Assembly: GCA_963816955.1 (NCBI GenBank)
Contig: CAWFME010000005.1
Coordinates: 1,116,001 to 1,180,000, forward strand
Length of the DNA stretch: 64,000 bases
Reading direction: 5' to 3'
Source: DATFQI01 sp963816955
GTDB taxonomy: Bacteria; Actinomycetota; Thermoleophilia; Solirubrobacterales; Solirubrobacteraceae
The notes under the pieces were generated by a model. The model had not been told where the DNA came from. It saw only the letters and a program-made list of their open reading frames with translations, and searched no databases. Below are positions 26,443-32,798 of the stretch, piece after piece. Made by a program: the position numbers and the translations under genes. How positions within the stretch are numbered: the stretch's first letter is position 1; every line of letters begins with the position of its first letter.

Positions 26443-26487
26443 CGAGTGGCACCTGCATTCCCGCTGAGGGAATGGAAGTGCCACTCG
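26443..26487. repeat. Long imperfect palindrome
   Basis: CGAGTGGCAC (26443-26452) pairs with GTGCCACTCG (26478-26487) and, inside, CATTCCC (26456-26462) pairs with GGGAATG (26468-26474); 17 pairs in total around a 5-nt loop, interrupted by 3 mismatches. It lies 16 bp before the YdeI-like gene. It could be an operator, a terminator-like hairpin or an extragenic palindromic element. Confidence 0.7.
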
Positions 26488-26503
26488 CGGCCATAATCGG
26501 GGC

Positions 26504-27079
26504 ATGGAGGTGCTCTTCTTCGAGGCTCCGGCGCAGTGGCGGGCGTGGCTGGAGGCCAACCACGCGACGGCGACCGAGGTCGAGGTCGGCTTCCGGCGCA
26601 AGGCCACCGGCCTGCCCAGCATGACCTGGTCGGAGGCGGTGGACGAGGCGCTGTGCTTCGGCTGGATCGACGGCGTGCGCCACTCGATCGACGAGACGAG
26701 CTACCGCAATCGCTTCACGCCGCGCAAGCCCGCGAGCACGTGGAGCAAGGTCAACATCGCCAAGGTCGAGGCGCTCGAGGCGGCCGGGAAGATGACCGAT
26801 GCCGGCCGCGCCGCCTTCGCGCGCCGCACCGAGGCCAACTCGGGGATCTACTCGTTCGAGGGCGACCGGGTGGACGAGCTGCCCGAGCCCTACGCGGCGG
26901 TGCTCGCCGCCGACGAGCGGGCGAGCGCCGGCTTCGCGGCGCGCCCGCGCTGGTACCGGCGCGCGGCGGTGCACTGGGTGACCAGCGCGAAACGCGAGGC
27001 GACGCGCGAGCGCCGCCTCGCCCAGCTCGTGGAGTCCTCGGCCGCGGGCGAGGAGGTCCCTCCGCTCAGGCGGAGTTGA
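26504..27079 (+). CDS. YdeI/OmpD-associated family protein
   Basis: A 191-residue cytosolic protein. Recognisable YdeI family motifs are ATATEVEVGFRRKATG, LPSMTWSEAVDEALCFGWID, and RFTPRKPASTWSKVN, followed by a C-terminal helical region with YRRAAVHWVTSAKREATRER. Members have been linked to resistance to bacteriocins or antimicrobial peptides, but the biochemical role is unclear. The 3' end overlaps the convergent msrA gene by 14 bp. A long palindrome is immediately upstream. Confidence 0.88.
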   Translation: MEVLFFEAPAQWRAWLEANHATATEVEVGFRRKATGLPSMTWSEAVDEALCFGWIDGVRHSIDETSYRNRFTPRKPASTWSKVNIAKVEALEAAGKMTDAGRAAFARRTEANSGIYSFEGDRVDELPEPYAAVLAADERASAGFAARPRWYRRAAVHWVTSAKREATRERRLAQLVESSAAGEEVPPLRRS

Positions 27080-27722
27080 CCCCCGTGCCGATCGGGCACG
27101 AGACGCCGGTGCCGCCCAGCCCGCAGTAGCCGTTCGGGTTCTTGGCCAGGTACTGCTGGTGGTAGGCCTCGGCGTAGTAGAACGGCCCGGCCTCGGCGAT
27201 CTCCGTGGAGATCTCGCCGTAGCCCGACTCGGAGAGCTGCGCCTGGAAGGTCGCTCGCGAGGCCTCGGCGGCCTTCAGCTGCTCCGGCGTGGTCGTGTAG
27301 ATCGCCGAGCGGTACTGGGTGCCGACGTCGTTGCCCTGGCGCATGCCCTGCGTCGGGTCGTGGTTCTCCCAGAACAGCTTGAGCATCGCCTCGTAGGACG
27401 TCTTGTCGGGGTCGAAGACGACGAGCACGGCCTCCGTGTGGTTGGTGCGCGCGGAGCACACCTCCTCGTAGGTCGGGTTCGGCGTCTGGCCGCCCGCGTA
27501 GCCGACGGCGGTCGTGTACACGCCGGGCGCGGTCCAGAACACGCGCTCGGCGCCCCAGAAGCAGCCGAGGCCGAACACGGCGGTCTCGAAACCGTCGGGG
27601 AACGGCGGCTGCATCGGGACGCCCAGGACGTCGTGGTGCGCCGGGACGGGAAGGGAGGTGTCGCGGCCGGGCAGGACCTGCTCCGGCTCGAGCAGAGTGG
27701 TCTTGTGGCGGGTGAAGAACAT
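27066..27722 (-). CDS. msrA: Peptide methionine sulfoxide reductase A
   Basis: A 218-residue repair enzyme that reduces methionine-S-sulfoxide in proteins. The catalytic cysteine is C54 in VFGLGCFWGAERVF. Further family blocks are VGYAGGQTPNPTYEEVC, HTEAVLVVFDP, YRSAIYTTTPEQ and YHQQYLAKNPNGYCGLGGTG, the last with the C-terminal resolving cysteines. The ~40-residue N-terminal extension before QPPFPDG is typical of the longer MsrA class. It is divergent from psuG; minus-strand TAGACT is 9 nt before the ATG. Confidence 0.95.
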   Translation of the reverse strand: MFFTRHKTTLLEPEQVLPGRDTSLPVPAHHDVLGVPMQPPFPDGFETAVFGLGCFWGAERVFWTAPGVYTTAVGYAGGQTPNPTYEEVCSARTNHTEAVLVVFDPDKTSYEAMLKLFWENHDPTQGMRQGNDVGTQYRSAIYTTTPEQLKAAEASRATFQAQLSESGYGEISTEIAEAGPFYYAEAYHQQYLAKNPNGYCGLGGTGVSCPIGTGVNSA

Positions 27723-27734
27723 GTACCTCTGAGT

Positions 27735-27763
27735 CTAGGTACGCGTTCAAGCGTTACACCTAG
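27735..27763. promoter_or_regulatory. Nested inverted repeat in the msrA/psuG divergent promoter
   Basis: CTAGGT (27735-27740) and ACCTAG (27758-27763) flank ACGC-GTTCAA-GCGT (27741-27754). It overlaps both presumed -10 elements (minus TAGACT 27732-27737, plus TAGGAT 27761-27766), the position expected of an operator. Confidence 0.4.
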
Positions 27764-27776
27764 GATCTCGCGCCAC

Positions 27777-28670
27777 ATGCGCATCCACGACGAGGTCTCC
27801 GACGCGCTCGCCTCCGGCCGCCCGGTGGTGGCGCTCGAGAGCACGATCATCTCCCACGGGCTGCCGCGGCCCCGCAACCTGGAGGTGGCCCGCGAGTTCG
27901 AGGCGGCGGTGCGGGCGGCGGGCGCCGTCCCGGCCACGATCGCGCTCGTCGGCGGCGAGGTCCGGATCGGGCTCGACGACGCCGCGCTGGAGGCGATCGC
28001 CGCCGGAGAGGACGTCGTCAAGTGCGGCGTGCGCGACCTCGCGCCGGCCGCCGCCCGCGGCGCGCACGGGGCCACGACCGTGGCCGCCACGTCGGTGCTC
28101 GCCGTGCGCGCGGGGATCGGCACGTTCGCGACCGGCGGGCTCGGCGGCGTGCACCGCGAGGCGCGCGAGACCTGGGACGAGTCGGCCGACCTCGGCACGC
28201 TCGCGCGCACGCCGATCACCGTCGTCTGCGCGGGCGTGAAGTCGATCCTCGACGTCGGCGCGACGCTCGAGCGGCTCGAGACGCTCAACGTCACCGTGCT
28301 CGGCTACGGCTCCGACGCCTTCCCGGGCTTCTACCTCGCCGACTCCGGCTTCCCGGTGCCGTGGCGGGTCGACTCCCCGGAGGAGGCCGCGGCGGTGGTG
28401 CACGCCCGCGCGGAGCTCGGCGGCGACGCCGCGATCGTCGTCGCCAACCCGCTGCCCGAGGCCGAGCAGCTGGACCCGGAGCTGCACGCGCGCGTGCTCG
28501 CCGACGGGCTCGCCGCCGCGGAGCGCGCGGGCGCCGTGGGGAAGGACGCGACCCCGTTCCTGCTCGACTTCTTCCACCGCGAGACAGGCGGCGCGAGCCT
28601 CGAGGTCAACGTGCGGATCGTGCTGCGCAACGCCGAGCTCGCGGCGCGGATCGCCGCCGCCGCGGCATGA
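27777..28670 (+). CDS. psuG: Pseudouridine-5'-phosphate glycosidase
   Basis: A 297-residue enzyme that cleaves the C-C glycosidic bond of pseudouridine 5'-phosphate to uracil and ribose 5-phosphate. Family motifs: VVALESTIISHGLPRPRN, VGGEVRIGLDD, VVKCGVRDL, TVAATSVLAVRAGIGTFATG, GGVHREARETWDESADL and the active lysine region VCAGVKSILDVGATLE. ATG 27777 begins conservation; upstream open frame is antisense to msrA. It overlaps the next gene, a PfkB kinase, by ATGA, which fits a psuG-psuK pseudouridine catabolism pair. Confidence 0.95.
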   Translation: MRIHDEVSDALASGRPVVALESTIISHGLPRPRNLEVAREFEAAVRAAGAVPATIALVGGEVRIGLDDAALEAIAAGEDVVKCGVRDLAPAAARGAHGATTVAATSVLAVRAGIGTFATGGLGGVHREARETWDESADLGTLARTPITVVCAGVKSILDVGATLERLETLNVTVLGYGSDAFPGFYLADSGFPVPWRVDSPEEAAAVVHARAELGGDAAIVVANPLPEAEQLDPELHARVLADGLAAAERAGAVGKDATPFLLDFFHRETGGASLEVNVRIVLRNAELAARIAAAAA

Positions 28671-29575
28671 CCATCGTCGTCGTCGGCGACCTGATGGTCG
28701 ACGTCGTCGCGGCGCTGCCGGGGCCGCTCGCGCACGGCAGCGACACGCCCGCGCGGATCTCCCACTCGCAGGGCGGCTCGGGGGCCAACGTGGCGGCGTG
28801 GCTGGTGGCCGCGGGGGCCGACGTGGCGTTCGCCGGCCGCGTGGGCGCCGACCCGCTCGGCGACGCGGCGGTCGCCGCGCTCGCCGGCGCCACGCTCGCC
28901 GTCGAGCGCGACCCGGAGCGCCCGACCGGCACCTGCATCGTGCTCGTGCACCCCGGCGGCGAGCGCACGATGATCCCGGACGCCGGCGCCAACGACGCGC
29001 TCGAGCTCGCGGAGCTGCCGGCGGGAGACCACCTGCACCTGACGGGCTACCGCCTGCTGCGCGAGGGCTCCCGGCCGGCCGCCATGCGCGCGCTGGCGCT
29101 CGCGCGCGAGCGCGGCATGACGGTGTCGGTCGATCCGTCCTCGGCCGCGCCGCTCGCGGGCGCGCCCGCGTTCCTGGAGTGGGTCGCAGGCGCAGATCTG
29201 CTGCTGCCCAACGCCGACGAGGCGCGCGTGCTCACGGGCGAGGCCGACCCCGAGCGGGCCGCCCGCGCGCTCGCCCAACCATCGCGAGCGGTGGATAACT
29301 CGGGCTCAGCCCGAGTTATCCACCGCTCGCGTGAGGTCGTGGTCACGCTGGGCGCGGACGGCGCGCTGTGGAGCGACGGCGAGCGCGTGCTGCGGGCGCC
29401 GGCGGTCGCCGCCGAGGTCGTGGACACCACGGGCGCCGGCGACGCGTTCGCCGCCGGCCTGCTCGCCGCCCGCGCTGACGGGGCCGAGCCGCCGGAGCAG
29501 CTCGCGGCCGGCTGCGCGCTCGCGGCCCGCGCCGTCGCGACGCGCGGCGCGCGGCCGGATAATGTCGCTGGGTGA
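28667..29575 (+). CDS. PfkB-family carbohydrate kinase, probable pseudouridine kinase
   Basis: A 302-residue ribokinase-fold kinase. The N-terminal GDLMVDVVAALPGP and QGGSGANVAAWLVAAGADV signatures and the C-terminal VVDTTGAGDAFAAGLL with catalytic D259 are all present. Its overlap with psuG argues for phosphorylation of pseudouridine. Unusual: residues 206-222 (SRAVDNSGSARVIHRSR) are encoded by a perfect 49-bp palindrome at 29283-29331, placed in-frame between the AARALAQP helix and the VVVTLGADG strand, where family members normally have a short loop. Whether the enzyme tolerates this insert is unknown. Confidence 0.88.
   Translation: MTIVVVGDLMVDVVAALPGPLAHGSDTPARISHSQGGSGANVAAWLVAAGADVAFAGRVGADPLGDAAVAALAGATLAVERDPERPTGTCIVLVHPGGERTMIPDAGANDALELAELPAGDHLHLTGYRLLREGSRPAAMRALALARERGMTVSVDPSSAAPLAGAPAFLEWVAGADLLLPNADEARVLTGEADPERAARALAQPSRAVDNSGSARVIHRSREVVVTLGADGALWSDGERVLRAPAVAAEVVDTTGAGDAFAAGLLAARADGAEPPEQLAAGCALAARAVATRGARPDNVAG
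29283..29331. repeat. Perfect 49-bp palindrome inside the kinase gene
   Basis: 24-bp arms (29283-29306 and 29308-29331) match perfectly around a single central base at 29307. Each arm contains GGTGGATAA/TTATCCACC, 8 of 9 matches to the DnaA box TTATCCACA, in inverted orientation. It adds in-frame codons to the kinase gene, reminiscent of palindromic elements inserted in protein genes. No second copy was noticed in this window. Confidence 0.9.
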
Positions 29576-31146
29576 CCCCCGCGGACCTCGTGCCCCGTCC
29601 GGCGCTCGCGGCGCGCCTCGCCGCCGCGCTCGACGACGGCGCGGTGGAGCTGGTCGCGCCGGCGGGCTACGGCAAGACGGTGGCCCTCCAGCAGGCGCTC
29701 GAGCGGCGCGGCGGCGACGCCGCGTGGCTGCGCTGCACGCCCGCCGACCGCGATCCGGGGCGGCTGCTCGTCCACCTGCTCGACGTGCTGCGCGGCGCCG
29801 TGCCCGGACTCGGCGCGGTGCTGCGCGACCGCCTCGCCGCCGCCGAGCGCGTGGACGTCCCCGCCGCCACGCGAGAGCTTGCCGGTGAGCTGCGCCGGCT
29901 GCTGGTGGACCCGCTCACGCTCGCGGTCGACGATGCGGAGCAGTTGGAGGGGACGCCGGCGGAGTCCCAGGTGATCGCCGGGCTGCTGGACGCGGGGCCG
30001 CTCCGCGTCGCGGTGGCGACCCGGCGGCCGCTCGCGTCGCTGCCCGCGGGGATCACCCGGCTGGGCCCGCCCGACCTCGCGTTCAGCGCCGGCGACTGCG
30101 CCGAGCTCTTGCGCCGCCGGGCGCGGCGGGAGCCGGCGGCGGAGGAGGTCGAGGCGCTCTGGAGCCGGACCGAGGGCTGGCCGCTCGGCGTGGCGCTCGC
30201 CGCCTCGCCGGGGCTTCAGCCGGCCGCCGCGCCCACCGGGGCGGAGGGCCTGGCCGGCATCCTGCTCGACCCGCTGGATCCGGAGCTCCGCGCCGGTCTC
30301 GTCGACTCGAGCGTCGCTCCGGCGCTCGAGCCGGCCTTCCTCGCCGCGCTCGGGCTGCCGGAGCGCTTCCCCGCAGAGCTGCGCGACCGCGGCGTCCCGA
30401 TCAGCGGCACGGCGCACCACCCGCTGGTGCGGGAGCTGCTGCTCGCCCGCTTCGAGGCCGAGCGGCCGCCGGAGCGCCGGGTGGCCGTGCACGCCGCGGT
30501 GGCCGGCGTGCTGGAGGAGGCGGGCAGGGGCGCCCAGGCGGTGGAGCACTGGCTGGCGGCCGGCCGCGACGAGCGGGCTGCGGCCGCCGTGGCGGCGCAC
30601 GGCCCGGCGCTCGTGGCGACCGCGCCGGCGACCGTCGCCGGCTGGCTCGAGCGGCTTCCCGCCGCCGCCCGAGGGTCCCCGGAGCTGCGCCTGCTCGAGG
30701 GTCGCCTCGCCACCGGCGCCGGCCGGCTGCGGGAGGCCGTCGGGCCGCTCCGTGAGGCGGTCGCGGGCTTCGCGGCCCGCGGCGACGTGGAGGCGACCTG
30801 GCTCGCCCGCTCGGCGCTGGCGGACGCGTACGTCATCCAGGAGGACTTCGAGCCCGCGATCTCGCTCGCCGAGGGCTTCGCGGCCACGGAGGCCCGCGCG
30901 GCGCCATCGTCGCGATGGCCTCCGGCGCGGCGCTGGCGGGCGCCGGGCGCTTCGGCGAGGCCGAGGCCCTGCTGGCGCGTGCGGCCGCGCTGCCCGGTGC
31001 CGCGCCGCTCGGGCCGATCTTCGCGGGCTTCCGCGGATTCTGGGTGGATCTCCTGTGCGGGCGCCTGGACGCCGCCTCGCGGGCACGCGCGAGGCGATCG
31101 CGATGCTCGAGCGCGCCGACCCGGCGCGGCCGGCTGCCCTACGTGA
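29572..31146 (+). CDS. MalT/AfsR-like ATPase transcriptional regulator, N-terminal part
   Basis: A frame of 524 codons of which about the first 443 are meaningful. GTG 29572 overlaps the kinase stop (GTGA) and is 6 nt after TAATGT. The protein opens like MalT-type STAND ATPases: LVPRPALAARLAAALD, Walker A ELVAPAGYGKTVALQQ (about 27-42), LTLAVDDAEQLEGT as Walker B, and VAVATRRPLASLPAG, then a winged region (HPLVRELLLARFEAERP) and TPR-like helices. From about 30900 the conserved sequence jumps to another frame, so residues after EARAAPSS are out of frame. The complete gene would be a ~1060-residue regulator ending in a BTAD domain. Confidence 0.7.
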   Translation: MTPADLVPRPALAARLAAALDDGAVELVAPAGYGKTVALQQALERRGGDAAWLRCTPADRDPGRLLVHLLDVLRGAVPGLGAVLRDRLAAAERVDVPAATRELAGELRRLLVDPLTLAVDDAEQLEGTPAESQVIAGLLDAGPLRVAVATRRPLASLPAGITRLGPPDLAFSAGDCAELLRRRARREPAAEEVEALWSRTEGWPLGVALAASPGLQPAAAPTGAEGLAGILLDPLDPELRAGLVDSSVAPALEPAFLAALGLPERFPAELRDRGVPISGTAHHPLVRELLLARFEAERPPERRVAVHAAVAGVLEEAGRGAQAVEHWLAAGRDERAAAAVAAHGPALVATAPATVAGWLERLPAAARGSPELRLLEGRLATGAGRLREAVGPLREAVAGFAARGDVEATWLARSALADAYVIQEDFEPAISLAEGFAATEARAAPSSRWPPARRWRAPGASARPRPCWRVRPRCPVPRRSGRSSRASADSGWISCAGAWTPPRGHARGDRDARARRPGAAGCPT

Positions 31147-32775
31147 TCGGGTTCCTCGCCATGATCCAGGACCAGCGCGGCGGCAGGACGCCGCCCTCTG
31201 ACCACGCTGGCGCGCGCGGAGCGGTCGCCGAGCAGTACGGCGCGGCGGCTAGTCCGCGCGGTCGCCCGCCGCTTCCGGGCCGGGACGTACGCGCGCCCGG
31301 GCCGTCTCGCCGAGGCCGAGCGGGAGCTCGCCGGCCGCGGTGAGCTGCCGCACGGCTGGTTCCCCGGCGACGCGGAGCTCACGCGCGCGACGATCGCGGC
31401 TCGCCGGGGCGAGCAGGCCGCGGCGTGCGAAGCCGTCGGCGAGGCGATCGAGGCCGGGTGCGCTGGGCACGCTGGCGGTCGCGCTGGCGGACGACCGCGC
31501 TGCTCGCCCCCGTGCTCGTCGAGGCGGGGCGGCCCGCGTGGGCGCGCGAGCTGGTCGAGGAGGCGCTCTCACTGCGCCCGCCGCTGGCCTGCTGCGCGCG
31601 CCTGCTCGCGCTGCGCGGCTGGCTGCGCCGCTGGAGGGCGACGACGCGGGCGCGCTCGAGGACGTGCGCTTGCCTGGGAGGAGGCGGCCGAGGCGCCGGC
31701 GCACCTCGTGCGCCGCGAGCGGCCGCGGCTCGAGCCGCTGCTGTGGACCGCCGTCGAGCACGGGAGCTCGCGCCCGAGGCGCGCGTCGCTGCGCTCGAGG
31801 CGGCAGTGCCGGGCGGCGGCGCGCTGCTGCCGTTCATGCGCCACCCCGTGGCGGAGGTGCGCCGGGCCGCCGTGCTCGCGGCCGCGGGCGCCTCGGGCCA
31901 CCCGGAGGCGCCCGGCCGCATCGGCGAGCTCGAGCGCGACCCCGATCCGGCGGTGGCGACGGCCGCGCGCGCGGCGCGCGAGCGCGCGTCGTGGCCGAGC
32001 CGCCGCCGCTGGTCTTCACGCTGCTCGGGCGGGTTCTCGCTGCGCCGCGGCGCGTTCGCCGTCGACGACGATGCGTGGGGCCGGCGGCGGCGCGCGCTAG
32101 CGGCTCGTCCGCTTCCTGCTCGTCCACCGGCGCCGTGGTCCCGGAGGAGCAGTTGTTCGACGCGTTCTGGCCGGACGTGCCGGCCGACGCGGCGCGCCGC
32201 AGCCTGCAGGTCGACGCTCTCGAGCGCGCGGGCCGTGCTCGACCCGCCTGGCGCCGAGCGCAGCGTGCTCGTGGCGGTCGGACCGCACGCTACCGCCTCG
32301 AGCTCCGGCGAGCGACATCTGGACGCCGACGGTTCGAGGCGGCGGCGTCCGCCGCGCTCGGCGTCGCCGGCGAGGAGCGCGCCGCGCTGCTCGAGGCCGC
32401 CGCCGCGCTGTGGGGAGGGGAGCCGCTGCCCGAGGATCGCTACGAGGACTGGGCGGCGCCGTCTGGCGCGAGCGGCTGCTCGACCTCTGCGGCTCGCGTG
32501 CTCGGCGAGCTCGCCGAGGCCTGCGCCGCGGCGGGCGATCCGGCCGGCGCCGCGGACGCGGCACGACGGCTCGTCGAGCTGGACCCGCTCGACGAAGGCG
32601 GCCCAGCGGCGGCTCATGACCGCGTACGCACGCGCGGGCCGGCGCGGCCACGCGCTGCGCCAGTACCTCGCCTGCCGCCGCGCGCTCGTCGACGAGCCTC
32701 GGGGTCGAGCCCGCCGAGGAGACGGCCGCACTGCAGCGCCGGGTCCTGGCCGGCGAGCCCTGTGAGCGTCTGTGA
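30900..32775 (+). pseudogene. Frameshifted C-terminal half of the ATPase/BTAD regulator
   Basis: No long frame is open, yet conserved sequence continues by switching frame about twenty times. Examples: frame 3 AIVAMASGAALAGAGRFGEA near 30905, frame 2 TREAIAMLERADPARP near 31085, frame 1 RGELPHGWFPGDAELTRATI near 31340, frame 3 GGALLPFMRHPVAEVRRAAV near 31815, then the DNA-binding region FSLRRGAFAVDDDAWG and GAVVPEEQLFDAFWPDVPAD, and the BTAD core LLEAAAALWGGEPLPEDRYE, ELAEACAAAGDPAGAADAAR, RRLMTAYARAGRRGHALRQY and GVEPAEETAALQRRVL, ending about 32775. Segments contain no random stops, so the shifts look like a recent decay or a low-quality consensus rather than ancient erosion. Confidence 0.75.
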
Positions 32776-32786
32776 GCGCCGGCGCG

Positions 32787-32792
32787 TAGCGT
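32787..32792 (+). promoter_or_regulatory. -10 element TAGCGT of leaderless type
   Basis: TAGCGT lies 6 nt before the GTG at 32799, with no Shine-Dalgarno between. Confidence 0.4.
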
Positions 32793-32798
32793 CGCGCT

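Noticed and set aside
29283..29331. Reading the palindrome as a chromosomal origin
   Set aside because: Only two DnaA-like boxes, no AT-rich unwinding region and no dnaA, dnaN or gyr genes nearby.
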